Assembly (NCBI GenBank): GCA_963772645.1
Contig: CAVYYD010000010.1
Location: forward strand, 1 to 64,000
DNA length: 64,000 nucleotides
Direction: 5' to 3'
DNA from: DASSQJ01 sp963772645
GTDB lineage: Bacteria > Actinomycetota > Actinomycetes > Actinomycetales > Dermatophilaceae
The notes under the pieces are model-generated. The model was not told where the DNA came from and did no database searches. It saw only the letters and a list, made by a program, of their open reading frames with translations. Shown piece after piece: positions 33,956 through 43,371 of the stretch; the first letter of the stretch is position 1; the number at the start of each line of letters is the position of its first letter. Position numbers and translations under genes: made by a program.

Positions 33956-34807
33956 TCACGCCGGGGCGGCGACGAAGCGGCGCACGAGGTCCGCGAACCG
34001 GTCGGGGTCCTCGAGGTGGGGGAAGTGCCCGGCCCCCTCGAACAGCTCTACCTGGCACCGCGTCATGGACGTCGTCGCGGAGGCGGCGTGCCAGGCCGGG
34101 ATCATCCGGTCCTTGGTTCCCCAGACGACGAGCGTCGGCAGCTGGGTCGCCTCCGGCAGGTAGTCGTGGGCGGTGACCGTCTGGCCGCCGGGGTCGATGA
34201 CCGCGCGGGTCGTCGCGAGGAACGCCCGGCGGGTGTCGGGGTCGGCGAGCGAGGTGAAACCGCGCCAGACCTCGGAGATGTCGGAGCCCGTCCTCAGGCC
34301 GAGGCCGCCCAGGACCCGGCCGGCCGAGGAGACCCGGTCCCGGACCCACCCGGACGCGAGCACGGGCAGCACGATCTCCGCCGCCGGCAGCGTGGCGGCG
34401 CGCAGCAGCGGGTTGACCTCGCGGCCGAGCCCACCGCTCGCGACGAGCACGAGCTTGTCGACCCGCTCCGGGAAGAGGTAGGAGAACACCATCGCGATGC
34501 CGCCGCCGAGGGAGTGCCCGACGAGGGTCACGGTCTCGATGTCGAGGCGGTCGAGCAGGTCGCGCAGGGTGCCGGCGTGGGCACCCAGCGAGTAGTCGCC
34601 GACCGGCTTGTCGGACTGGCCGTGGCCGAAGAGGTCGGGGACGAGGACCCGGTGGTCCTCGTCGAGCCGGTCCACGAGGTGGCGCCACTGTCGTTGGGAG
34701 CCGCAGATCCCGTGGATGAAGAGGAGGACGGGCCCGGACCCGCTGTCGGTGTACGAGAGCGAGTGGCCGTGCAGGACCACCGAGCGCTCGGTCGTGGCCT
34801 GGCCCAC
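33956..34807 (-). CDS. Alpha/beta hydrolase
   Basis: A 283-residue hydrolase. FIHGICGSQRQWRHLV forms the oxyanion strand, TLVGHSLGGGIAMVF the nucleophile elbow, VWGTKDRMIP the Asp strand and EGAGHFPHLEDP the catalytic His. It has no signal peptide. A perfect TetR-type palindrome lies about 40 bases upstream of the start. Substrate unassigned; esterases, lactonases and meta-cleavage hydrolases all look like this. Confidence 0.85.
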   Translation of the reverse strand: MGQATTERSVVLHGHSLSYTDSGSGPVLLFIHGICGSQRQWRHLVDRLDEDHRVLVPDLFGHGQSDKPVGDYSLGAHAGTLRDLLDRLDIETVTLVGHSLGGGIAMVFSYLFPERVDKLVLVASGGLGREVNPLLRAATLPAAEIVLPVLASGWVRDRVSSAGRVLGGLGLRTGSDISEVWRGFTSLADPDTRRAFLATTRAVIDPGGQTVTAHDYLPEATQLPTLVVWGTKDRMIPAWHAASATTSMTRCQVELFEGAGHFPHLEDPDRFADLVRRFVAAPA

Positions 34808-34842
34808 GGTGCCTCCTCGGTCGACGGACGGGTACGCCTTCA

Positions 34843-34860
34843 GGTTACTGCCCAGTAACC
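34843..34860 (-). promoter_or_regulatory. TetR-type palindrome upstream of the alpha/beta hydrolase
   Basis: GGTTACTG-CC-CAGTAACC is a perfect 8-base inverted repeat with a two-base centre. The TTACTG...CAGTAA core matches operators of fatty-acid or lipid-related TetR repressors in actinomycetes. It lies 36 to 53 bases upstream of the hydrolase start. No TetR gene is adjacent. Confidence 0.55.
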
Positions 34861-34894
34861 CGGACTTCGTCCGGAGGTGGCGCCGCGCACACCG

Positions 34895-35866
34895 TCAGGA
34901 CATGGTGAAGACCACCTTGCCGGTGACCGAGCCGTCGACCATCCGGGCGAAGCCCTCACGGGCGTCCGCCAGCGGGACGACCGAGTCGACGAGCGGCTCG
35001 ATGCCGGACCCGACGACGAACCGGGCCAGGCGCTCCAGCTCGTCGCGGGTCCCCATCGTCGAGCCGATCACGCGCAGCTGCTTGAAGAAGATCTTCGTCA
35101 GCTCGGCCCTGGCCGGCGCGTCCCCCGAGGTCGCCCCGGAGATGACCACCGTGCCTCCGGGCCGCAGGCTGTTGATGCTGTGCGACCAGGTCGCCGCCCC
35201 GACGGTCTCCATCACCGCGTCCACCCGCTCGGGCAACCGGGCGCCGCTCTCGAACCACCGGTCCGCGCCGAGCGCCACCGCGGCCTCCCCGCGCTCGGGT
35301 TCCCGGCTGGTTACCCACATCCGGATGCCGGCCGCGCGGCCGAGCTGGACGAGCGCGGTCGCCACCCCGCCCGCCGCGCCCTGGACGAGCACCGTGCCTC
35401 CCGGCTGCACCCCGGCGTTGGTGAAGAGCATCCGGTAGGCGGTGAGCCAGGCCGTGGGCAGGCAGGCCGCGTGCTCCCAGGAGAGGGCCTGGGGCTTCGG
35501 GACGAGGTTGTGCCGCGGCACGGTCACGACCTCGGCGAGGGTGCCGTCGTAGAGCTCGGAGAGGAGGGTGCGCTTCGGGTCGAGGGTCTCGTCGCCCACC
35601 CACCCGGGCGAGGCGACGACGGCGTGCACGACCACCTCGTCACCGTCCTCGGTGGTACCGGCGCCGTCGCAGCCCAGGACCATCGGGAGGCGGTCCGCGG
35701 GCAGGCCCACCCCGCGCAGCGACCACACGTCGTGGTGGTTGAGCGCCGCGGTGCGCAGCCGCACGGCCACCCACCCGGCGGGCGCCTCCGGGTCCGGGCG
35801 CTGCCCGACCTCGAGGCCGCTCAGTGGGTCGTCGGCGGACTGGGACTTCGCGTAGGCGGCGAGCAT
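34895..35866 (-). CDS. Zinc-independent MDR oxidoreductase (quinone-reductase-like)
   Basis: A 323-residue medium-chain dehydrogenase/reductase. TAALNHHDVWSLRG and LGCDGAGTTEDG open the GroES-like domain. GTVLVQGAAGGVATALVQLG is the NAD(P)-binding motif. The usual structural-zinc cysteines are absent, which suits quinone oxidoreductase/enoyl reductase relatives. It probably reduces quinones or alpha,beta-unsaturated carbonyls with NADPH. It is followed nine bases downstream by rfbD on the same strand, but a functional link to rhamnose synthesis is unlikely. Confidence 0.85.
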   Translation of the reverse strand: MLAAYAKSQSADDPLSGLEVGQRPDPEAPAGWVAVRLRTAALNHHDVWSLRGVGLPADRLPMVLGCDGAGTTEDGDEVVVHAVVASPGWVGDETLDPKRTLLSELYDGTLAEVVTVPRHNLVPKPQALSWEHAACLPTAWLTAYRMLFTNAGVQPGGTVLVQGAAGGVATALVQLGRAAGIRMWVTSREPERGEAAVALGADRWFESGARLPERVDAVMETVGAATWSHSINSLRPGGTVVISGATSGDAPARAELTKIFFKQLRVIGSTMGTRDELERLARFVVGSGIEPLVDSVVPLADAREGFARMVDGSVTGKVVFTMS

Positions 35867-35875
35867 GTCCCGACC

Positions 35876-36736
35876 CTACCGAGCGCCCCCGCCGAACAGG
35901 GCCGGCGCGGCCCGGTGCAGTGCCGCACGCCAGGGCGGCAGCGGCTCGAGGCCGTGCCGGCCCCACATCTCGTGGGAGAGCACGCTGTACGCCGGCCGCG
36001 GCGCGGGCAGCGGGTAGTCCTCGGTGCTGATCCTCCGCACCCGGTCGGGGTCGGCGCCGAGCTCCTCGAGCACGGCCCGCGCCAGCCCGTGCCACGTCGT
36101 CTCGCCCCCGTTCGTGCCGTGCCAGACGCCGAACGGGGCCCCCGACTCGACGATCCGGCGGATGCCGTGGGCGAGGTCCACCGTCCACGTCGGCTGGCCC
36201 ACCTGGTCCCCGACGAAGGAGAGCGTGTCCCGCTCCCGCGCGAGCCGGGCCACGGTGGCCGGGATGCTGCGCCCGTGCGCCCCGTAGAGCCACGCGGTCC
36301 GCACCAGCCAGGTGCGCGGGCACTCGGCCCGGACGGCCCACTCCCCCGCCGCCTTGGTGCGCCCGTAGGCCGAGTGCGGGGCCAGCGGGGCGTCGGCCGG
36401 GTAGGGCGTGCTCGCCAGGCCGTCGAAGACGTAGTCGGTGCTCAGGTGGACCAGGGCGGCGCCGGCCCGGTGCACGGCCCGGGCGAGCACCGCGGCCCCC
36501 ACGGCGTTGACCGAGAACGCCGTGGCCTCGTCGGTCTCGGCGGCGTCGACCGCGGTGTACGCCGCGCAGTTGACGACGACGTCGTGGCCGTCGACCCGCT
36601 GCGCGCAGCTGTCGGCGTCGAGGATGTCGAGGTCGGGCAGGTCCCCCGGCGTCACCTCGTGGCCTGCGTCGGCGAGGACGGCGCAGAGGTCGGTGCCGAG
36701 CATGCCGGCGGCGCCGGCGACGAGGACGCGCCCCAT
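35876..36736 (-). CDS. rfbD: dTDP-4-dehydrorhamnose reductase
   Basis: A 286-residue SDR performing the last step of dTDP-L-rhamnose synthesis. AGAAGMLGTDLCAVL is the nucleotide motif, VVNCAAYTAVDAAETDE is the family hallmark, HLSTDYVFDG holds the catalytic Ser/Thr and YGRTKAAGE gives Tyr/Lys. Its ATG overlaps the rfbB stop by one base (TGATG), so the two are co-translated. Rhamnose links the peptidoglycan or surface glycans in this phylum. Confidence 0.93.
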   Translation of the reverse strand: MGRVLVAGAAGMLGTDLCAVLADAGHEVTPGDLPDLDILDADSCAQRVDGHDVVVNCAAYTAVDAAETDEATAFSVNAVGAAVLARAVHRAGAALVHLSTDYVFDGLASTPYPADAPLAPHSAYGRTKAAGEWAVRAECPRTWLVRTAWLYGAHGRSIPATVARLARERDTLSFVGDQVGQPTWTVDLAHGIRRIVESGAPFGVWHGTNGGETTWHGLARAVLEELGADPDRVRRISTEDYPLPAPRPAYSVLSHEMWGRHGLEPLPPWRAALHRAAPALFGGGAR

Positions 36737-37743
36737 CAGCCGGCCAGGACCCGCTGGGTGCGCGCATACCGGGCCTCGGTGGCGTCCTTCATCGGCCGCC
36801 ACCACGCCTCGTTGGCGCGGTACCACTCGATGGTGGCCGCCAGCCCCTCGCGAAACGCCTCGTACCGCGGGCGCCACCCCAGCTCGGTGCGCAGCTTGCC
36901 GGGGTCGATCGCGTAGCGGCGGTCGTGGCCGGCGCGGTCGGTGACGTGGTCGTAGTCGTCGGGGTCCCGCCCCATCAGCTCGAGGACCATCCGCACCACG
37001 TCCCGGTTGCTCATCTCGCCGTCGGCGCCGATGAGGTAGGTCTGACCGACCCGCCCCTGGTCGACGATCCTCCACACCGCGTCGTTGTGGTCGTCGACGT
37101 GGATCCAGTCCCGGACGTTGAGCCCGTCGCCGTAGAGCTTGGGCCGCACCCCGTCGATGAGGTTGGTGACCTGCCGAGGGATGAACTTCTCGACGTGCTG
37201 GCGCGGGCCGTAGTTGTTCGAGCAGTTCGAGAGGGTGGCCCGCAGGCCGAACGAGCGGACCCAGGCGCGGACCAGGTGGTCGGAGCCGGCCTTGGAGGCC
37301 GAGTACGGCGAGCTCGGGGCGTACGGGGTCTGCTCGGTGAACCTCCTCGGGTCGTCGAGCTCGAGGTCGCCGTACACCTCGTCGGTGGAGACGTGGTGGT
37401 AGCGGACGTCGTTCCGGCGAGCCGCCTCGAGCAGGGTGAACGTGCCCAGGAGGTTGGTGCGGATGAAGGGGCTCGGGTCGGCGAGCGAGTTGTCGTTGTG
37501 CGACTCCGCGGCGAAGTGCACGACGAGGTCGCAGTCGGCGACGAGGGGGTCGACGACCTCGGCGTCGGCGACGTCGCCCTCGACGAGCCGGACCCGGTCC
37601 AGGACCCCCTCGAGGGACTCCACGTGCCCGGCGTAGGTGAGCGCGTCGAGGACCGTCACCTCGGCATCCGGCCGGGTCCGCAGGGTCCGGTGGACGAAGT
37701 TGCTGCCGATGAAGCCGGCGCCACCGGTGACGAGGATCCGCAT
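36736..37743 (-). CDS. rfbB: dTDP-glucose 4,6-dehydratase
   Basis: A 335-residue extended SDR. MRILVTGGAGFIGSNFVHR opens the Rossmann fold, HVSTDEVYGDL carries the active-site Thr/Asp/Glu, and YSASKAGSDHLVRAW carries Tyr/Lys. It converts dTDP-glucose to dTDP-4-keto-6-deoxyglucose using bound NAD+. It starts 58 bases from the divergent rfbA. With rfbD it makes one arm of a split rhamnose cluster. Confidence 0.95.
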   Translation of the reverse strand: MRILVTGGAGFIGSNFVHRTLRTRPDAEVTVLDALTYAGHVESLEGVLDRVRLVEGDVADAEVVDPLVADCDLVVHFAAESHNDNSLADPSPFIRTNLLGTFTLLEAARRNDVRYHHVSTDEVYGDLELDDPRRFTEQTPYAPSSPYSASKAGSDHLVRAWVRSFGLRATLSNCSNNYGPRQHVEKFIPRQVTNLIDGVRPKLYGDGLNVRDWIHVDDHNDAVWRIVDQGRVGQTYLIGADGEMSNRDVVRMVLELMGRDPDDYDHVTDRAGHDRRYAIDPGKLRTELGWRPRYEAFREGLAATIEWYRANEAWWRPMKDATEARYARTQRVLAG

Positions 37744-37801
37744 GCGCCAAGGCTAGCCTCCGGGCACGGGGACCGAGCGGGCATCGCTAGGCTCGCCCAC
37801 C

Positions 37802-38680
37802 ATGAAGGGCATCGTCCTCGCCGGGGGCTCGGGCACGCGGCTGCACCCCATCACCCGAGCCATCTCCAAGCAGCTCATGCCCGTCTACGACAAGCCGATG
37901 GTCTACTACCCGCTCTCGACCCTGATGATGGCCGGCATCCGTGAGGTGCTCGTCGTCACCACGCCCGAGGACCGGGACCAGTTCGAGCGGCTGCTCGGCG
38001 ACGGCTCGCAGTGGGGCATCGAGATCGGCTACGCCGTCCAGCCCCGGCCCGAGGGGCTGGCCCAGGCCTTCGTCATCGGCGCCGACTTCATCGGCCGGGA
38101 CACCGTCGCCCTCGTCCTGGGCGACAACATCTTCCACGGCACCGGGCTGGGCACCGCGCTCTCCCGTCTCCGGCAGGTGCGCGGCGGCCACATCTTCGCC
38201 TACCACGTCCGCGACCCCACGGCCTACGGCGTCGTCGAGTTCGACGCCGCGGGCCACGTGCTGAGCATCGAGGAGAAGCCGGCGCACCCACGCAGCCCCT
38301 ACGCGGTCCCCGGCCTGTACTTCTACGACAACGACGTCGTGGAGATCGCGGCCGGGCTCACCCCCAGCGAGCGCGGCGAGCTCGAGATCACCGCCGTCAA
38401 CGACGCCTACCTGCGCCGCGGCGACCTCACCGTCACGGTGCTCCCCCGCGGCACCGCGTGGCTCGACACCGGGACCTTCGAGGGGCTCATGGACGCCAGC
38501 CAGTTCGTGCACGTCGTCGAGGCGCGCCAGGGGCACAAGATCGGCTGCGTCGAGGAGATCGCCTGGCGGCAGGGCTGGGTGGACGACGACGCCCTGCGCG
38601 CCCTCGGTGACGACCTCCTCAAGTCCGGCTACGGCCGCTACCTCCACGAGTGCCTCGAGCGCGGGCGGGGACCGCGCTGA
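37802..38680 (+). CDS. rfbA: Glucose-1-phosphate thymidylyltransferase
   Basis: A 292-residue nucleotidyltransferase. MKGIVLAGGSGTRLHPITRA is the nucleotide-binding signature, YDKPMVYYPLSTLMMAG and ALVLGDNIFHGTGLG follow, and EEKPAHPRS is the sugar-phosphate site. It makes dTDP-glucose, the first step of the rhamnose pathway. Its stop overlaps the rfbC start by one base. Confidence 0.95.
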   Translation: MKGIVLAGGSGTRLHPITRAISKQLMPVYDKPMVYYPLSTLMMAGIREVLVVTTPEDRDQFERLLGDGSQWGIEIGYAVQPRPEGLAQAFVIGADFIGRDTVALVLGDNIFHGTGLGTALSRLRQVRGGHIFAYHVRDPTAYGVVEFDAAGHVLSIEEKPAHPRSPYAVPGLYFYDNDVVEIAAGLTPSERGELEITAVNDAYLRRGDLTVTVLPRGTAWLDTGTFEGLMDASQFVHVVEARQGHKIGCVEEIAWRQGWVDDDALRALGDDLLKSGYGRYLHECLERGRGPR

Positions 38681-39297
38681 TGGACATCAGCCCGCTCGCG
38701 CTGCCGGGGGCCTTCGTCGTCACTCCGCGCCAGCACGGCGACCCCCGCGGCGTCTTCCTCGAGTCCTTCCGTGGCGACCTGCTCGCCGAGCACCTCGGCC
38801 ACCGCCCCGACGTGGTCCAGACGAACCTGTCGGTGTCCTCGCGTGGGACCGTGCGGGGAGTCCACTTCGCCGACGTCCCGCCGGGCCAGGCCAAGTACGT
38901 CACGGCGGTCGCGGGCACCCTCCTCGACGTCGTCGTCGACCTGCGGGTCGGCTCACCGACCTTCGGGCAGTGGGACTCGGTCCTGCTCGACACCACCGAC
39001 CGGCGCGCCGTCTACCTCGCCGAGGGCCTCGGCCACGCGCTGTGCTCGCTCGTCGACGGCGCGACCGCCATGTACCTGTGCACGGCCACCTACAGCCCCG
39101 GCCGCGAGCACGGCGTCCACCCGCTCGACCCCGACCTGGGCATCGACTGGCCGGTCGAGGCGCCGCTGCTCTCCGATCGGGACGCGGCGGCCCCCAGCCT
39201 GGCCGAGGCGCGGGCCGCCGGGCTGCTGCCGACGTGGGAGGGCTGCCGGGCCTGGGCGGAGCAGCGCGCCCGGCCCGCGAGCGGACCCGCCCACTGA
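38680..39297 (+). CDS. rfbC: dTDP-4-dehydrorhamnose 3,5-epimerase
   Basis: A 205-residue cupin epimerase. GDPRGVFLESFRGD, QTNLSVSSRGTVRGVHF (with the active His) and LAEGLGHALCSL are visible family motifs; the Asp/Tyr pair lies in the C-terminal half (STYSP-like ATYSPGREHG). It catalyses the third step of dTDP-rhamnose synthesis. It overlaps rfbA by one base (TGATG). Confidence 0.93.
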   Translation: MDISPLALPGAFVVTPRQHGDPRGVFLESFRGDLLAEHLGHRPDVVQTNLSVSSRGTVRGVHFADVPPGQAKYVTAVAGTLLDVVVDLRVGSPTFGQWDSVLLDTTDRRAVYLAEGLGHALCSLVDGATAMYLCTATYSPGREHGVHPLDPDLGIDWPVEAPLLSDRDAAAPSLAEARAAGLLPTWEGCRAWAEQRARPASGPAH

Positions 39298-39353
39298 CCG
39301 ACCCGCCCCCGGCACCGGCCCGAGGCGGCGGCCGACGGCCCCGGGCGGCCGGG

Positions 39354-39977
39354 TCACCGGTCGAACTCGGCCTCCCAGAGCACGATCGCGCGGACCGCCG
39401 CGTCGAGCTGGTCGGCCATCCGGGTGAAGGCAGCCTCGCCGCGCTGGTAGGGGTCGGGCACGTCCGTGGTGCGGCCGGCCAGCCGGCCCCGCTCGGCCGC
39501 GATGACGTCGGGCAGCACGCGCCACCGGCCCCGCACCTCCTCGGCTCCGCGGTCGGCCAGGACGACCTCCCAGGTGCCGTGGTCGCCGACCCGCCCCAAC
39601 CCCTCCGCGAGGTCGATGATGCCGATCGTCCGGCGGTGGGCCGCGGGGCTCTCGTCGAGCACGTGGGCGCGGTGCTGCCGGGTCATGACGAGCAGGAGGT
39701 CCTGGTCCTGGGCGAGCCGACCGGTCAGCATCCTGGCCCGGAACCCGCCGTCGTCGACGCCGCGCTCGGCGAGCAGGCGCCGCGCCGACGGCTCCATCGG
39801 GCGGCCGACGAGCGCGTGCGTCCCGGCGCTGGTGACGTCGAACGCCCCCGGCCTGGCCCACTCGAGACCGTCGCGCAGCAGCGCCTCGGCGTACGGCGAG
39901 CGGCAGATGTTGCCAGTGCAGACGGTGAGCAGGCGGACCCGGTGGTGCTCGGGCGGGTGCTGGCGGGCGGGACTCAT
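39354..39977 (-). CDS. Low molecular weight protein tyrosine phosphatase
   Basis: A 207-residue protein. The P-loop VCTGNICRSPYAEALL contains the C-x5-R-S active site, and DVPDPYQRGEAAF carries the general-acid Asp. It is longer than the typical 150 to 160 residues because of an insertion (about 130 to 165). Such enzymes often act beside polysaccharide genes; it sits at the end of the rhamnose cluster. They can also act on protein arginine phosphate or be secreted as effectors. Confidence 0.88.
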   Translation of the reverse strand: MSPARQHPPEHHRVRLLTVCTGNICRSPYAEALLRDGLEWARPGAFDVTSAGTHALVGRPMEPSARRLLAERGVDDGGFRARMLTGRLAQDQDLLLVMTRQHRAHVLDESPAAHRRTIGIIDLAEGLGRVGDHGTWEVVLADRGAEEVRGRWRVLPDVIAAERGRLAGRTTDVPDPYQRGEAAFTRMADQLDAAVRAIVLWEAEFDR

Positions 39978-39995
39978 CTCGGCCGCCAGCCTAGG

Positions 39996-41189
39996 TCACG
40001 ACCCGGGCACCGCCTCCCGGCGCGGCCGGGTCGGCGCGAGCCGGCGCACCGCGTCCGCGACGGCCTCGGCGACGCCGTCCAGGAAGACCGACGGCACGAT
40101 CTCGTCGGCGGTCGGCTCGGGCACCATGTCGGCGATGGCGCGCGCCGCAGCGAGCTTCATCGCCTCGGTGATGCGGGTCGCGCCGGCGTCCAGCGCGCCC
40201 CGGAAGATCCCCGGGAAGGCCAGCACGTTGTTGATCTGGTTGGGGAAGTCCGAACGGCCCGTCGCGACGATCGCCGCGTGCCGGCGGGCGACCTCGGGGT
40301 GGACCTCCGGGGTCGGGTTGGCGAGGGCGAAGATGATGCCGCGGGGCGCCATGGCCGCCACCTCCTCCTCGGGAACCGTGCCGCCGGACACCCCGACGTA
40401 GCAGTCGGCGCCCTCGAGGGCGACGGCGAGCGGCCCCTGCAGGCCGCGCGGGTTCGTCGAGGCCGCGAGCCGGCGCTTGTGGTCGGCCAGGTCGGTCCGC
40501 GAGGGGTGGATGACCCCGCGGGAGTCGCAGACGACGACGTCGCGCACCCCGGCGCGTTGCAGTAGGCGGGTCACCGCCACGCCGGCCGCGCCCGCACCGG
40601 CGACGACGACCCGGAGGTCCTCCAGCCGCCGGTCCAGCACCCGCACCGCGTTGTACAGCCCGGCGAGGACGACGATGGCCGTCCCGTGCTGGTCGTCGTG
40701 GAAGACCGGGATGTCGAGGCGCTCGGTGAGCTGCTCCTCGATCTCGAAGCAGCGCGGGGCCGAGATGTCCTCGAGGTTGATACCGCCGTAGGTCGGGGCG
40801 ATCCGGGCGATCGCCTCGACGAGCTCCTCGACCGACCCGCTGTCCATGACGACCGGAACGGCGTCGACGCCGCCGAAGTGCTTGAACAGGACCGCCTTGC
40901 CCTCCATCACCGGGAGCGCGCCGAGCGGGCCGATGTTCCCCAGGCCGAGCACCGCGGTGCCGTCGCTGACCACGGCGACCGTGTTGCCGCGCGAGGTGTA
41001 GCGCGCGGCGAGTGCCGGGTCGTCGGCCACGGCGAGGCAGATCTCGGCGACACCGGGGGTGTAGAGCAGGGCGAGGTCGCGCCGGTCCCGCAGCGGCTGG
41101 GTCGCGTGTACCCCGAGCTTCCCGCCCTCGTGAGCGCGGAACACCGGGCTCTCCGGGTCGAAGGAGGGAATGACGGGGGACGCTGACAC
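39996..41189 (-). CDS. NAD(P)-dependent malic enzyme
   Basis: A 397-residue malic enzyme of the short bacterial type. LLYTPGVAEICLAV carries the catalytic Tyr, VSDGTAVLGLGNIGP and VFHDDQHGTAIVVLAG are the malate/metal signature, and VVAGAGAAGVAVTRLL is the nucleotide site. It converts malate to pyruvate and CO2. NAD versus NADP preference is not decided. Its start is 309 bases from the divergent amino-acid transporter operon. Confidence 0.92.
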   Translation of the reverse strand: MSASPVIPSFDPESPVFRAHEGGKLGVHATQPLRDRRDLALLYTPGVAEICLAVADDPALAARYTSRGNTVAVVSDGTAVLGLGNIGPLGALPVMEGKAVLFKHFGGVDAVPVVMDSGSVEELVEAIARIAPTYGGINLEDISAPRCFEIEEQLTERLDIPVFHDDQHGTAIVVLAGLYNAVRVLDRRLEDLRVVVAGAGAAGVAVTRLLQRAGVRDVVVCDSRGVIHPSRTDLADHKRRLAASTNPRGLQGPLAVALEGADCYVGVSGGTVPEEEVAAMAPRGIIFALANPTPEVHPEVARRHAAIVATGRSDFPNQINNVLAFPGIFRGALDAGATRITEAMKLAAARAIADMVPEPTADEIVPSVFLDGVAEAVADAVRRLAPTRPRREAVPGS

Positions 41190-41498
41190 GGTGTGGCTCC
41201 TCGGGGGCGGTCGGCGCCGGGGCCTCGCAGGCGCACGGCATCCGGGTGCTGCTGGACGGTGGGGGTGCGGCCCGAGGGAGGGTGCGTCTCGGTCGTCGCC
41301 GGGGCGGGGGGTGGCCCGCCGAGGGGTGACCCATCATGGCACACGGGTGCCCCGGCCGTCGTGTGACGCCGGTCGCGCGGGGTCGCGATCCCGCAGATCT
41401 TTACCGGTGCGTGACGCGGGCCCGATGCGGCTGGTGGCAGGATCGGCACATCGTCCGGGCGAGCCCCCCGCCCGGAAGGGACGCGAAAGGACCTCTTG
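41190..41498. other. 309-base divergent region
   Basis: It lies between malic enzyme (leftward) and the amino-acid ABC transporter (rightward) and must hold both promoters. No convincing coding frame, riboswitch or hairpin was recognised. Confidence 0.5.
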
Positions 41499-42419
41499 AT
41501 GTTCCGCACCCGTGCGCTGGCGCTCACCGCTGTGGCCGGCACCGCCCTCGCCCTGACCGCCTGTGGCTCCAACTCCCTCTCCGACAGCTCGGGCTCGAGC
41601 TCGACGCCCGCCGCGTCGACCTCCTCCTCGTCCTCGGGGCCTGACCCTGCGCTCGTCGCCAAGCTTCCCGAGAAGATCAAGAGCGCAGGGAAGATCGTCA
41701 TCGGAACCGATGCGACCTACCAGCCCAACGAGTACCTGGACTCCGACGGCAAGACCGTCATCGGGATGGACGTCGACCTTTTCGACGCGGTGGCCGCCAA
41801 GTTCGGCGTCAAGACCGAGTGGGTCCCCTCGGCCTTCGACTCCATCATCCTCGGCACCCAGAGCGGCAAGTACGACATCGGCGTCTCGAGCTTCACGATC
41901 AACAACGACCGCCTCAAGCAGGCCACGATGGTCAGCTACTTCAAGGCGGGGACCCAGTGGGTCACCCAGAAGGGCAACCCCAAGGGCATCGACCCGGAGA
42001 ACGCTTGCGGGAAGAACATCGCCGTCCAGAAGGGCACGGTGCAGGCCGACGTCGACCTGCCGGCCCGGAACAAGAAGTGCACCGACGCCGGGAAGCCGGC
42101 GATCAACGTGCTCGTCGACGCCGACCAGGGAAAGGTGACGACGATGGTCGTCTCGGGCAAGGCCGACGCGATGCTCGTCGACCTTCCGCCGGCCATCGCC
42201 GCGGTGAACGAGACCGGCTCGCTGGAGCTGCTCGGTGAGCAGTACGACTCGGCCCCCTACGGCTACGTCCTGCCCAAGGACGAGACCGACTTCGGGCAGG
42301 CCATCGCCGACGCGCTCTCCCAGCTCAAGGCCGACGGCACGTACGACCAGATCCTCAGCAAGTGGAAGACCGAGGGCGGAGCGATCAGCGACTTCGCCGT
42401 GAACCCGACGGTCTCCTGA
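41499..42419 (+). CDS. Polar amino-acid ABC transporter substrate-binding lipoprotein
   Basis: A 306-residue exported lipoprotein. The signal MFRTRALALTAVAGTALALT ends at the lipobox LTAC. A Ser-rich linker follows, then a family-3 solute-binding fold: IVIGTDATYQPNEY, IGMDVDLFDAVAAKFGVKTEW, and a C-terminal KADGTYDQILSKW. Such proteins bind glutamate, glutamine, basic amino acids or cystine. It is first in an operon with the permease and ATPase. The ribosome-binding site AAAGGA lies upstream of ATG at 41499. Confidence 0.9.
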   Translation: MFRTRALALTAVAGTALALTACGSNSLSDSSGSSSTPAASTSSSSSGPDPALVAKLPEKIKSAGKIVIGTDATYQPNEYLDSDGKTVIGMDVDLFDAVAAKFGVKTEWVPSAFDSIILGTQSGKYDIGVSSFTINNDRLKQATMVSYFKAGTQWVTQKGNPKGIDPENACGKNIAVQKGTVQADVDLPARNKKCTDAGKPAINVLVDADQGKVTTMVVSGKADAMLVDLPPAIAAVNETGSLELLGEQYDSAPYGYVLPKDETDFGQAIADALSQLKADGTYDQILSKWKTEGGAISDFAVNPTVS

Positions 42420-42423
42420 GCCG

Positions 42424-43371
42424 ATGTCCGACGCCACGGACGACCGGCCGGGCCCGATCCAGGCCCGGCCGGTCCGGCACCCCTGGCGCTGGGTCGCGGT
42501 CGCGGTCATCGCCGTCCTCGTGGCGATGCTGGTCAGCTCGTTCCTGACCAACGAGCGCTGGGACTTCCCCTTCGCGTTCCAGATCATGCAGCAGCGTCCC
42601 GTCATCCAGGGCCTGTGGACGGGGACGATCCTCGGCACCTTCGGCGCGATGGTCCTCGGCATCCTGCTCGGGCTCGTCCTCGCCGTCATGCGGCTGTCGG
42701 ACAACCCGGTGCTGCGCGGCGTGGCCTTCGTCTACACGTGGTTCTTCCGCGCCATCCCCCGGTACGTGCTCCTCGCCCTGATCGGCGTGGGTGTCGGCTT
42801 CCTGTACTCCGAGATCACCTTCGGGCTGCCGTTCAGCGAGCAGCTGGCCGGCCTCTTCGGGATCGACCCGAGCAGCTTCACGTTCTTCAGCCTCGACTGG
42901 AACACCTTCTCGAGCACGATCTGGGCCGGGATCCTCGGCCTCGGCCTCTCCGAGGCCGCCTACATGGCGGAGATCGCGCGGGCCGGGATCCTCTCGGTCG
43001 ACCGGGGGCAGGCGGAGGCCGCCCAGGCCCTCGGGATGCCGCCGGGCAGGACGATGCGGCGCATCGTCCTCCCCCAGGCGATGCGCGTCATCGTTCCCCC
43101 CACCGGCAACGAGACGATCGCGATGGTCAAGGACACCTCCCTGTTCATCGCCATCCCGATCATCACCGAGCTGTACTTCCAGGCGTACAACTTCGGGCAG
43201 CGCAGCTTCAAGATCATGCCGGGCTTCGTGGCGGCGACCCTCTGGTACCTCATCGTCTGCTCGGTGCTCATGATCGGGCAGTACTACCTCGAGCGGTACT
43301 TCGGACGCGGGTTCGGTGCCACGCCCAAGGCCACGAAGAAGAAGCTGACCGAGATCGGGGCCGACCACTGA
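42424..43371 (+). CDS. Polar amino-acid ABC transporter permease
   Basis: A 315-residue inner-membrane protein of the HisM/GlnP family. WVAVAVIAVLVAMLVSSFL opens it, FGAMVLGILLGLVLAVM follows, and the EAA loop EAAQALGMPPGRTMRRIVLP contacts the ATPase. The FFRAIPRYVLLAL motif is typical. The stop overlaps the ATPase start by one base. Confidence 0.9.
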   Translation: MSDATDDRPGPIQARPVRHPWRWVAVAVIAVLVAMLVSSFLTNERWDFPFAFQIMQQRPVIQGLWTGTILGTFGAMVLGILLGLVLAVMRLSDNPVLRGVAFVYTWFFRAIPRYVLLALIGVGVGFLYSEITFGLPFSEQLAGLFGIDPSSFTFFSLDWNTFSSTIWAGILGLGLSEAAYMAEIARAGILSVDRGQAEAAQALGMPPGRTMRRIVLPQAMRVIVPPTGNETIAMVKDTSLFIAIPIITELYFQAYNFGQRSFKIMPGFVAATLWYLIVCSVLMIGQYYLERYFGRGFGATPKATKKKLTEIGADH

